This document shows positions 1 through 7,058 of a stretch of 8,449 nt of DNA, piece after piece. Position 1 is the first letter of the stretch. Every line of letters begins with the position of its first letter. The stretch lies in NCBI GenBank assembly GCA_021442965.1, contig JABUUX010000227.1:1-8449 (forward strand). The letters run 5' to 3'. The notes below the pieces were generated by a model. That model did no database searches. It was given only the letters and a program-made list of their open reading frames with translations, and was not told where the DNA came from. The position numbers and the translations under genes were made by a program. Source of the DNA: Treponema sp. (lineage in GTDB: Bacteria; Spirochaetota; Spirochaetia; Treponematales; Treponemataceae).

Positions 1-1
1 T

Positions 2-5
2 AGGA
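2..5 (+). promoter_or_regulatory. Weak ribosome binding site of the first gene
   Basis: AGGA lies 6 bases before the ATG at 12. It is weaker than the sites of the downstream genes, but position and spacing support translation start at 12. A longer upstream context is cut off by the window edge. Confidence 0.55.
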
Positions 6-11
6 AAAACA

Positions 12-3000
12 ATGAACAAAACTTTACGTATCACGATTATCGTTGTCGTTGTCCTTGCAGTTTTAGCAGCTGTATTGGGATTACGTTCTAACGAGAATTT
101 CCACGCGAAGTATGAAGGTTTTGATTTGACAGCTTCGTCAGGCAGTGTAGTGCGAGAAAACACATACAAAGAGTATGTTTCCACGCATGCTGCAAGATAT
201 CCGTCAAAAGATATCGCTGTTGATATTTTCAACTATGATGCTTCCAAATCAACCGGCGTACATGTCGAGTCGGATTATCAGGGCGTTGATTCCGTTCTGG
301 TAACAGAAGATGGTTCTTCAGTAACATGGTTTATTGATGTAACTGAAGAAGGTTTTTATAACCTGGAACTTGATTACATTGCTACACCATCACGCAATGT
401 AAACATGGAAAGAATTATAAAAATTAATAATGAAGTTCCTTTTGATGGCGCTGATATTGTTTCTTTCAGACGTCTTTGGAAAGATGGCGGTGAAATCCGT
501 GAAGATAATCAGGGCCGCCAGATTCGCCCGCCTCAGGTAGAAGTTTTCAACTGGCAGGTTGCACTGGCAAAAAGTGATTCAGGCTATGTAGTTGAACCGT
601 ACAAGTTCTATTTTTCAAAAGGTGTCAATACATTAACGTTTGAAGCAACTAATGAACCAATGGTTCTTTCAGGAATCAAACTTAAATCAGTTAAGCATAC
701 GCAGTCATACAGCGATTATTATGCTTCATTTAAGGGAAAGTCAGTTTCTTCAAATTCAGATATGACTCCGGTTTATCTTGAAGGAGAAAAAGCAACACTT
801 CGTTCTGAACCTTCTCTTTTCGGTCGTTATGACCGTTCTTCTCCAGTTACCCAGCCTTACAGTGTTTCTAAGACAGTATTTAACTACATTGGTGGTGAAT
901 CATGGAAAACACCGGGACAATGGATTGAATGGGAGTTTGATGCTCCGTCTGACGGTTTTTATCAAATTTCTGTTCAGGGGCGTCAGTTCTTCCAGCGCGG
1001 ATATGTATCTTGCCGTTCTCTTTACATTGACGGAGAAATTCCGTTTGATGGTGTATCAGCTCTTGAATTTGAATATTCTTCTGACTGGAAACTTGTTACT
1101 CCTACAAATCCTGAAACAAAAGAACCTTATCAGTTCTATCTTACAAAGGGAAAACATAATATCCGTCTTGAAGCTACATTAGGAAAAATCGGTGATTTGA
1201 TTAACGAATTGGAAGATTCTGTTTTCCGTCTGAATCAGATTTATAGAACTATACTTGTTCTTACCGGTTCAGTTCCTGATCCTTTCCGCGATTACGAAAT
1301 TCATAAAGTTTATCCTGATGAAGTTGAAGCAATGAATATTGAATCAAAACGTTTGTATAAACTTGTTGATGATTTTGCAGTGATTACAGGACAAAAATCA
1401 GATCTTATAGCTCCGGCTCAGACACTTGCTGTTCAGCTTGAACAGTTCTATAAACGCCCGAATAAGATTACAGAAAGTTTTGGTACGTTCAAATCAAATA
1501 TTACATCACTGGGATCGTCTCTTCTTACTCTGTCTGAATGTAAACTTGATATTGATTTTATTTTGATTACAGGTGCCGGTGCTAAACCTCAGGCTCCGAA
1601 ATCAAATTTCTTCAAAAAAGCCGCTCATGAAATCCGGGCATTTTTCGTTTCTTTCTTTGTTGATACAACTCAGCTTGGTGATGTTTATGAAAAAGATGAT
1701 GAACATCTTATTGAAGTTTGGCTTACATCAGGACGTGATCAGTCAGAAATTCTTAAAAGTATGGTTGATGACAGTTTCTCTCCATATTCCGGAATTCATG
1801 TAAACGTAAAACTTATTAATGTTGATGCTCTTTTGAATGCTGTTGTTGCAGGTAACGGTCCTGATGTAGTACTTACAATTGCTAACAACCTTCCGGTTGA
1901 TTATGCACTTCGTAATGCTAACGTCAATCTTATGAAGTTCCCTGATTGTGAAGAAGTTCTTTCGCAGTTTAATCCTTCAGCAATTGAAGGATTTAAATAT
2001 GACGGTGGAATTTATGCTCTTCCAGAACAGCAGACATTCAATCTTATGTTCTACAGAAAAGATATTCTGGAACAGCTTGGTCTTGAAGTTCCTCAAACTT
2101 GGGATGATCTTATTGCTATTCTTCCTACTTTGCAGGGAAACAATCTTCAAGTTGGTATTCCGTTCCCTAGCATTCAGGCTCCGGATATGACAGCATTCTA
2201 TTCTCTTATTTTCCAGAATGGAGGCCGTATATATAACGATGCCGGAACAAAAACTGAAATTGATTCAGAAGCAGGAGTTGCAGCATTCAAGACATATACC
2301 AGTCTTTTCAACAGTTATGGTTTGGAAACATATTATGACTTCCCGAACCGTTTCCGTTCTGGTGAAATGCCTCTTGGTATTGCTAACTATCAGACGTTCA
2401 ATACTTTGTCTGTAGCTGCACCTGAAATTCGTGGTCTTTGGGATTTTGCATTTATTCCAGGTACAGAAAAAGTTGATGCTAACGGAAATGTTTATATTGA
2501 CCGTTCGACAGGTGTTGGTGGTTTCTGTTGTATGATGATTAGTAAAGGAAGTACAGATTTCGTAACAACAGAAGCTTTGAATACTTTCTACGGAAATTCA
2601 ACAAATGAAGATAAAGAACAGCTTTTGAAAGACAGAAATAAAAAAGTTCTTAGAAATATTCAGCGCCAGGCTGATTCATGGGAGTTTATGAAATGGTGGG
2701 TTTCTACAGATACACAGGTTCGCTTTGGTCGTGAAATTGAAGCGATCCTTGGTGCATCTTCACGTTATCCGACTGCAAATGTTGAAGCTCTCAGACAGTT
2801 GCCTTGGAGCACTTCTCAGCTTAATGTCCTTCTCGGTTCACTGGAAGAAACTGTGGGTGTTCCTGAAGTTCCGGGCAGCTATTATACACAGCGCCATGTA
2901 ATTAACGGTATTCGTAAAGTTATCAATACTCATGATGATCCTCGTGAAACACTTATCGACTATGCCCGAAAGATTAATGACGAACTTACTCGAAAACGTC

Positions 3001-3032
3001 AGGAATTTAACCTGCCGATAGAGGAGGAATAA
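12..3032 (+). CDS. Membrane-anchored sugar ABC transporter substrate-binding protein with tandem N-terminal beta-sandwich domains
   Basis: Predicted extracytoplasmic ligand-binding component of a carbohydrate ABC importer, unusually long at 1006 residues (family 1 binding proteins are usually about 400-550). Residues 5-24 form one hydrophobic helix after a basic start. No lipobox cysteine follows, so an uncleaved N-terminal anchor is likelier than a lipoprotein; a cleaved signal peptide is possible. Residues about 70-213 and 287-389 are two related beta-rich units sharing an (I/V)PFDG motif and an EPY(K/Q)FY..KG....EAT motif, resembling carbohydrate-binding modules. Residues 390-560 are mostly helical with a hydrophobic patch near 541-550. 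Residues about 566-950 match the family 1 solute-binding fold: GNGPDVV at 614-620, GGIYALPEQQTFNLMFYRKD at 665-684, then a Trp-rich segment (W890, W895, W896) typical of the C-terminal lobe. The permease genes follow after one base. The sugar ligand cannot be read from sequence. Function class is confident; the role of the N-terminal units is inferred. Confidence 0.9.
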   Translation: MNKTLRITIIVVVVLAVLAAVLGLRSNENFHAKYEGFDLTASSGSVVRENTYKEYVSTHAARYPSKDIAVDIFNYDASKSTGVHVESDYQGVDSVLVTEDGSSVTWFIDVTEEGFYNLELDYIATPSRNVNMERIIKINNEVPFDGADIVSFRRLWKDGGEIREDNQGRQIRPPQVEVFNWQVALAKSDSGYVVEPYKFYFSKGVNTLTFEATNEPMVLSGIKLKSVKHTQSYSDYYASFKGKSVSSNSDMTPVYLEGEKATLRSEPSLFGRYDRSSPVTQPYSVSKTVFNYIGGESWKTPGQWIEWEFDAPSDGFYQISVQGRQFFQRGYVSCRSLYIDGEIPFDGVSALEFEYSSDWKLVTPTNPETKEPYQFYLTKGKHNIRLEATLGKIGDLINELEDSVFRLNQIYRTILVLTGSVPDPFRDYEIHKVYPDEVEAMNIESKRLYKLVDDFAVITGQKSDLIAPAQTLAVQLEQFYKRPNKITESFGTFKSNITSLGSSLLTLSECKLDIDFILITGAGAKPQAPKSNFFKKAAHEIRAFFVSFFVDTTQLGDVYEKDDEHLIEVWLTSGRDQSEILKSMVDDSFSPYSGIHVNVKLINVDALLNAVVAGNGPDVVLTIANNLPVDYALRNANVNLMKFPDCEEVLSQFNPSAIEGFKYDGGIYALPEQQTFNLMFYRKDILEQLGLEVPQTWDDLIAILPTLQGNNLQVGIPFPSIQAPDMTAFYSLIFQNGGRIYNDAGTKTEIDSEAGVAAFKTYTSLFNSYGLETYYDFPNRFRSGEMPLGIANYQTFNTLSVAAPEIRGLWDFAFIPGTEKVDANGNVYIDRSTGVGGFCCMMISKGSTDFVTTEALNTFYGNSTNEDKEQLLKDRNKKVLRNIQRQADSWEFMKWWVSTDTQVRFGREIEAILGASSRYPTANVEALRQLPWSTSQLNVLLGSLEETVGVPEVPGSYYTQRHVINGIRKVINTHDDPRETLIDYARKINDELTRKRQEFNLPIEEE
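219..1178 (+). other. Tandem beta-sandwich-like duplication within the binding protein
   Basis: Two units, encoded at about 219-650 and 870-1178, share the same order of motifs. NNEVPFDG (residues 139-146) matches DGEIPFDG (340-347), and EPYKFYFSKG (195-204) matches EPYQFYLTKG (371-380), each followed by a strand ending in EAT. Each unit also has an aromatic GFY turn (114-116 and 315-317). The first copy carries an insertion of roughly 40 residues (about 158-195) between the two shared motifs. Divergence is high, so this is an old domain duplication and not a DNA repeat. A carbohydrate-binding function is inferred from fold-like pattern and context only. Confidence 0.7.
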
Positions 3033-3033
3033 A

Positions 3034-3972
3034 ATGAGCGAAAAATTCAATAAATTGATTGATAAAAAAAGAATGCAGTTTCATGATGGTATACGCCATG
3101 CAAAGCAGATGAAATTCTGTTATGCCTTCCTGGCTCCATTTGCAATTCTTTTCCTTACATTTACAGTTCTTCCTGTTATAAATTCTATATATTATAGTTT
3201 TACAAACTTTAATATTCTTGAAAAACCGGAATGGATTGGTATCAGAAACTATATCAACCTTTTCCTTCAGGATGAAGTAAATACAATTGCTATAAAAAAT
3301 ACTTTCCTTATGGCTCTTATCATTGGACCTGTAGGATATATTCTTGCATTCGTTGTTGCATGGCTTATCAACGAACTTCCTAAATGGATTAGAGCAGTAT
3401 TTGTTCTTTTCTTTTATGCTCCTTCTATTTCCGGAGGTGCAATTGGTATCTTTACAATTCTTTTCCGTGATGATGCTCAGGGGTGGGCTAATGCTATTCT
3501 GATTCGTACAGGTATTATTTCAAAACCTATTTCATTCTTTACTGATCCATCAGTTGGTTTAAAAGTAATTATTCCTATTTGTTTGTGGTCAAGTATGGGT
3601 GCCGGATTCCTTTCCTTTGTTGCCGGTCTTAAAGGTATTGAACAGTCTCAGTACGAAGCCGGATATATTGACGGTATTCAGAACCGCTGGCAGGAACTTT
3701 GGTATATTACACTGCCAAATATGAAACCTATGCTTTTGTTCGGTGCTGTTATGTCCATTACATCTGCTTTTAGTGTTGGAGATATTCCTCGTGCACTGGC
3801 AGGTTATCCATCAACTGACTACTATGCTCGTACAGTTCTGACACATCTTTATGACTACGGTTACCAGCGTTTTGAAATGGGATATGCATCTGCAATTGCT
3901 ACAGTTCTGTTCCTTGTAATGATTCTGTGTAATAAGGTTATTCAGTCTCTTCTGAATAAAGTAGGACAGTAG
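3034..3972 (+). CDS. Carbohydrate ABC transporter permease, MalF/UgpA/LplB type
   Basis: One of two membrane-spanning subunits that form the sugar translocation channel. The 312 residues show about six membrane helices (first near 29-55, last near 284-304). The coupling loop that contacts the ATPase is clear: E208-A209-G210, D213-G214 and P228 match the EAA-loop pattern EAA..DGA.........P, with Gly in place of the second Ala. A basic, cytoplasmic N-terminus of about 28 residues precedes helix 1. GGAGG at 3023-3027, 6 bases before the ATG, supports this start. The gene begins one base after the stop of the binding-protein gene, so the two are probably translationally coupled. Length and motif are normal for the binding-protein-dependent permease family (BPD_transp_1). 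Sequence style resembles the LplB branch found with very long binding proteins. Substrate unknown. Confidence 0.95.
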   Translation: MSEKFNKLIDKKRMQFHDGIRHAKQMKFCYAFLAPFAILFLTFTVLPVINSIYYSFTNFNILEKPEWIGIRNYINLFLQDEVNTIAIKNTFLMALIIGPVGYILAFVVAWLINELPKWIRAVFVLFFYAPSISGGAIGIFTILFRDDAQGWANAILIRTGIISKPISFFTDPSVGLKVIIPICLWSSMGAGFLSFVAGLKGIEQSQYEAGYIDGIQNRWQELWYITLPNMKPMLLFGAVMSITSAFSVGDIPRALAGYPSTDYYARTVLTHLYDYGYQRFEMGYASAIATVLFLVMILCNKVIQSLLNKVGQ

Positions 3973-3983
3973 GGGGCGATGAT

Positions 3984-4880
3984 ATGAGTAGAAAACTAAA
4001 AAATTACAGTGAAACAACAATTCATCACTACAAACATAGACGCCGTCCGAACCGTTCTATTGGTGGAGATATTCTTCTCTATATTTTAATTGGTCTTCTG
4101 GCTGTTACATTCGTATTTCCATTATTTTATTCTGTTTGTAATGCGTTTAAACCTCTTGATGAACTTATGAAATATCCACCGGATATTATTCCAAGAAACC
4201 CTACGACAGATAACTTTTCTGATCTTCTGGTTATCTTGAGTCAGTCATTTGTTCCGTTTACACGTTACCTTTTCAATACTCTTTTTGTAACAGTTGTTGG
4301 TACCGTGGGACATATTATGATTGGTTCTATGGCTGCTTATGTACTTGCAAAGTATGATTTCCCGGGTGGCAAACTTTTCTTTAAGATTGTTGTAACAGGC
4401 ATGATGTTTACATGGCAGGTTACTCAGATTCCAAACTATTTGATTATGTGTAAACTCCACATGGTTGATACTTACTGGTCTTTGATTCTTCCAGCCTTTG
4501 CAGCATCTACTTCTATGTTCCTTATGAAGCAGTTCATGGAAGGCTTCCCAACGTCAATTATTGAAGCTGCAAAAATTGACGGAGCCCATGAATGGACTAT
4601 CTTTATGAGACTTGTTATGCCTAACGTAAAACCGGCATGGCTTACAATGACTATTTTCTCTGTAAACGGTCTTTGGAATGGTTGGGCTACTAACGTTATT
4701 TATACAGAAAGCAAGAAAATGCTGGCCTATGCTCTGAACCAGATTCAAGCTGGTGGTATTGCCCGTATGGGTCCTGCTGCAGCTGTTATTGTTGTAATGA
4801 TTATCGTTCCAATTACATTGTTCCTTTTCTCTCAGAGTCAGATTATGGAAACAATGGCTACTTCGGGACTTAAGGACTAA
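3984..4880 (+). CDS. Carbohydrate ABC transporter permease, MalG/UgpE/LplC type
   Basis: Second channel subunit, partner of the preceding permease. It has 298 residues, a basic N-terminus with a run of Arg and Lys near 18-24, and about six membrane helices beginning near residue 30. The EAA coupling loop is canonical: E194-A195-A196, D199-G200-A201 and P213. The C-terminus (SQSQIMETMATSGLKD, 283-298) is the typical ending of UgpE/LplC-type permeases, where the last residues form the short cytoplasmic G.KD-like tail. AGGGGG at 3971-3976, overlapping the upstream stop codon, lies 7 bases before the ATG. An out-of-frame ATG at 3979 is not the start. No ATPase gene follows, as is usual for sugar importers that use a shared ATPase encoded elsewhere. 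Substrate unknown. Confidence 0.95.
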   Translation: MSRKLKNYSETTIHHYKHRRRPNRSIGGDILLYILIGLLAVTFVFPLFYSVCNAFKPLDELMKYPPDIIPRNPTTDNFSDLLVILSQSFVPFTRYLFNTLFVTVVGTVGHIMIGSMAAYVLAKYDFPGGKLFFKIVVTGMMFTWQVTQIPNYLIMCKLHMVDTYWSLILPAFAASTSMFLMKQFMEGFPTSIIEAAKIDGAHEWTIFMRLVMPNVKPAWLTMTIFSVNGLWNGWATNVIYTESKKMLAYALNQIQAGGIARMGPAAAVIVVMIIVPITLFLFSQSQIMETMATSGLKD

Positions 4881-4882
4881 AC

Positions 4883-4887
4883 AGGAG
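4883..4887 (+). promoter_or_regulatory. Ribosome binding site that fixes the NHL gene start at 4894
   Basis: AGGAG directly abuts an in-frame ATG at 4888, which leaves no spacer for initiation there. The next in-frame ATG, at 4894, is 6 bases downstream, the normal distance. The start at 4894 also gives a cleaner signal peptide beginning MKKR. Confidence 0.8.
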
Positions 4888-4893
4888 ATGAAT

Positions 4894-6363
4894 ATGAAAA
4901 AACGAATTACATTATTTATTATTTCAACATTGTTCATCCTGGCAGGTCTTTTTGCAAAAGGTGACAGTTATATTTATGACTATTGGGGGGAAATTGAAAA
5001 ATCTCCTGATATGTATCGTGTTTCAAGCGTTCTTTATGCAAACGATTTGGGACTTGATGTGTCATTAAAAAATCCTTCTGGTTTGTTCTGTTATAAGAAT
5101 ATGGTTTATATTATCGATACAGAAAATAATCGAATAATTGAACTTATCTATACAGAAGATAAAGTATTGGAATTCAGTCGCGTAATCGATCATTTTAATT
5201 CAAACGGTCAGGTTGTTGAAACTTTTAACGAACCAAATGATATGTTCATTAATGGAGAAGATGAGACAATCTTTATTGCTGACACAAAAAATAATCGTGT
5301 TGTAAAACTTGATAAAGATTTGAATTATATTCTTTCGTTTACAGAACCGGATGATCCTACTTATGAAAAAGGAAAAACTTTCCTTCCAGAAAAGGTTGTA
5401 GCCGATGTAAAAGGTCGTGCATATATTCTTGCAAGAAACATAAATAAAGGTTTTTTGAAATATGAATATGACGGTACTTTTACTTCTTTTTATGGAGCCA
5501 GCGAGGTAACTTATAACTTTACAGACTATATCTGGAAAAAACTTTCTACCCGTGCTCAGCGCGAACAGCTTGAACTCTTTGTTCCAACTGAATATTCAAA
5601 TGCGTACATTGATTCTTCTGGATTTATTTTTTCAGTACTCAGAACTTTCAGTGAATGGGAATTAAAATCAGATAAGGCAAAACCTATCCGTCGTCTTAAT
5701 GCACAGGGAAAAGATATTCTTGTAAAGAACGGTGAATATCTTCCTATTGGAGACCTTCAGTGGGGTAATGCTGCAGGTATTAAAGGTCCTGCTCGTTTTT
5801 CTGATATTACTGTTCTTGATAATGAAGTTTACTGCGTAATTGATGAAACTCGCGGTCGTATTTTTGGTTACAACAATCAGGGATATCTTCTTTTTGCTTT
5901 TGGCGGAAAAGGAAATATTCAAGGCTACTTCCGTTCTCCATCTGCTATTGAGCACTCTGGCAGAGATCTTTTTGTTCTTGATTCACAAGGTTGTTCACTT
6001 ACAGTTTTTGCTCCAACAGAAATTGGAAATATGGTATATGACGCTACTGAACAGTATGCAGAAGGTGATTATGATGCTGCTGCAGATACATGGCGCGAAG
6101 TTCTTAAACTGAACGGTACCTATGACCTTGCCTATGTTGGAATTGGAAAATCATTCATGCGTCAGGAAAAATATCGTGAAGCTATGGATTGTTTCAGCCT
6201 TAAACACAACAAAAAAGAGTATTCCAAGGCTTTTCAGTATTACAGAAAAGAATGGATTGAAGCAAATATCGGATGGATTCTTGCCGTTCTGATTGTAGCT
6301 GTTGTTGCATGGATTGCTGTTGCTGTTGTAAAGAAAATTAGAAAGGAGCTGGCTGACTTATGA
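4894..6363 (+). CDS. Secreted NHL-repeat beta-propeller and TPR-like protein with C-terminal membrane anchor
   Basis: The 489-residue product begins with a signal peptide (basic MKKR, hydrophobic core 5-20, likely cleavage near A21 or shortly after). The mature start has a YDYWGE motif. NHL-type repeats follow: about 60-84 with DTENNRIIEL, 113-140 with ADTKNNRVVKLD, a degenerate one at 164-201, and others at about 302-372 ending with VLDSQG. They suggest a beta-propeller of five or six blades. Residues about 379-447 form helical pairs (YAEGDYDAAADTW, MRQEKYREAMDCF) that look like TPR units. One strong membrane helix at 458-479 is followed by a short basic tail, so the bulk should face outside the cytoplasm. 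NHL propellers bind proteins, RNA or ligands, or are lyases; no catalytic residues can be assigned. Placement between importer and Yip1 genes suggests a scaffold or glycan-contact role, which is inference. The stop overlaps the next start by 4 bases. Confidence 0.85.
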   Translation: MKKRITLFIISTLFILAGLFAKGDSYIYDYWGEIEKSPDMYRVSSVLYANDLGLDVSLKNPSGLFCYKNMVYIIDTENNRIIELIYTEDKVLEFSRVIDHFNSNGQVVETFNEPNDMFINGEDETIFIADTKNNRVVKLDKDLNYILSFTEPDDPTYEKGKTFLPEKVVADVKGRAYILARNINKGFLKYEYDGTFTSFYGASEVTYNFTDYIWKKLSTRAQREQLELFVPTEYSNAYIDSSGFIFSVLRTFSEWELKSDKAKPIRRLNAQGKDILVKNGEYLPIGDLQWGNAAGIKGPARFSDITVLDNEVYCVIDETRGRIFGYNNQGYLLFAFGGKGNIQGYFRSPSAIEHSGRDLFVLDSQGCSLTVFAPTEIGNMVYDATEQYAEGDYDAAADTWREVLKLNGTYDLAYVGIGKSFMRQEKYREAMDCFSLKHNKKEYSKAFQYYRKEWIEANIGWILAVLIVAVVAWIAVAVVKKIRKELADL

Positions 6364-7037
6364 GTTACGTACTGAATTATTTCAAACGGCTTGGACGAAA
6401 AGAGCCGTATATTCGTTTTTTGAAAACTCTTAAATATTCACTGCATGTTATTTTTCATCCGGCAGATGGATTTTGGGATTTAACCCATGCAAAAAGAGGA
6501 TCTTACAGCGCAGCAAACTTTATTGTTTTTCTTGCACTGTTAACTCATGTTTGGAAACTCAGATATACTAATTTCCTGTTTCTGGATGTTCAGTGGCAGA
6601 AAGTAAATATCTTCCTTGAGTTTGCTACAATACTTCTTCCCCTTGCCATATTCTGTATCTGTAACTGGGCTGTAACAACCTTGTTTGACGGAAAGGGAAG
6701 GCTCGGACAGGTATATATGGGAACTGCTTATGCACTTACTCCGTATGTGCTTATTCAGATTCCAATGATTATCCTCAGTAACTTTGTTACTATAGAGGAA
6801 GGTGCTTTCTATACTGTTTTCAATGATTTGTCACTTCTTTGGTGTCTGTTGTTGATTTATATGGCTATGATGATGATTCATTCATACAGCGCCGGAAAAA
6901 CTCTGTTGTTCCTGGTTATTACACTCTTTGGTATGCTTGTATTCATTTTCATTATGCTGCTTTTCTTCAGTATGATTTCTCAAGGTGTTGCATACTTTGT
7001 TTCACTTGCAAAAGAAATCATGTTCCGACTGAATTGA
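6360..7037 (+). CDS. Yip1-family polytopic membrane protein
   Basis: The 225-residue protein has about five membrane helices (near 51-66, 86-108, 122-142, 155-175 and 180-206) and no recognisable enzyme motif. The pattern fits the bacterial Yip1 domain family: an N-terminal amphipathic segment with HPADGFW (33-39), a helix ending in the conserved-looking CNWAVTTLFDGKG (101-113), then GTAYALTPYV (121-130). In eukaryotes Yip1 proteins act in vesicle traffic; the bacterial role is unknown, so only family membership is claimed. The ATG overlaps the upstream stop as ATGA, and AAGGAG at 6343-6348 lies 11 bases ahead, so translation is probably coupled to the NHL gene. A stable partner relationship with the NHL and DUF5696 proteins is inferred from this tight linkage. 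Length is normal for small Yip1 proteins. Confidence 0.75.
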   Translation: MSYVLNYFKRLGRKEPYIRFLKTLKYSLHVIFHPADGFWDLTHAKRGSYSAANFIVFLALLTHVWKLRYTNFLFLDVQWQKVNIFLEFATILLPLAIFCICNWAVTTLFDGKGRLGQVYMGTAYALTPYVLIQIPMIILSNFVTIEEGAFYTVFNDLSLLWCLLLIYMAMMMIHSYSAGKTLLFLVITLFGMLVFIFIMLLFFSMISQGVAYFVSLAKEIMFRLN

Positions 7038-7045
7038 TGAACTTT

Positions 7046-7050
7046 AGGAG
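7046..7050 (+). promoter_or_regulatory. Ribosome binding site of the DUF5696 gene
   Basis: AGGAG sits 8 bases before the ATG at 7059. It selects this ATG over the later in-frame ATGs at codons 10, 20 and 31, and so keeps the Lys-rich N-terminal segment in the protein. Confidence 0.75.
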
Positions 7051-7058
7051 TATCTATA

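Noticed and set aside
778..2415. Four plus-strand open frames inside the binding-protein gene (778-1182, 1573-1803, 1948-2190, 2218-2415)
   Set aside because: They lie in another frame of a clearly coding 1006-residue gene, have no ribosome binding site, and are Leu/Phe/Ser-rich as expected from shifted CTT and TTC codons.
4881..4893. Possible internal promoter or terminator between permease and NHL genes
   Set aside because: Only 13 bases separate the genes and they are taken by the ribosome binding site; no hairpin with a T-run is visible here or at the other junctions.
2838..5955. Minus-strand open frames across the permease and NHL genes (2838-3050, 3811-4020, 4245-4460, 4554-4937, 5668-5955)
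   Set aside because: All are antisense to well-supported genes, with Asn/Ile/Lys-rich products of no recognisable family; they are by-products of the codon bias.
5840..6112. Plus-strand shadow frame within the NHL gene
   Set aside because: The product is Leu/Phe-rich and out of frame with clear NHL and TPR-like sequence, and it has no start signal.
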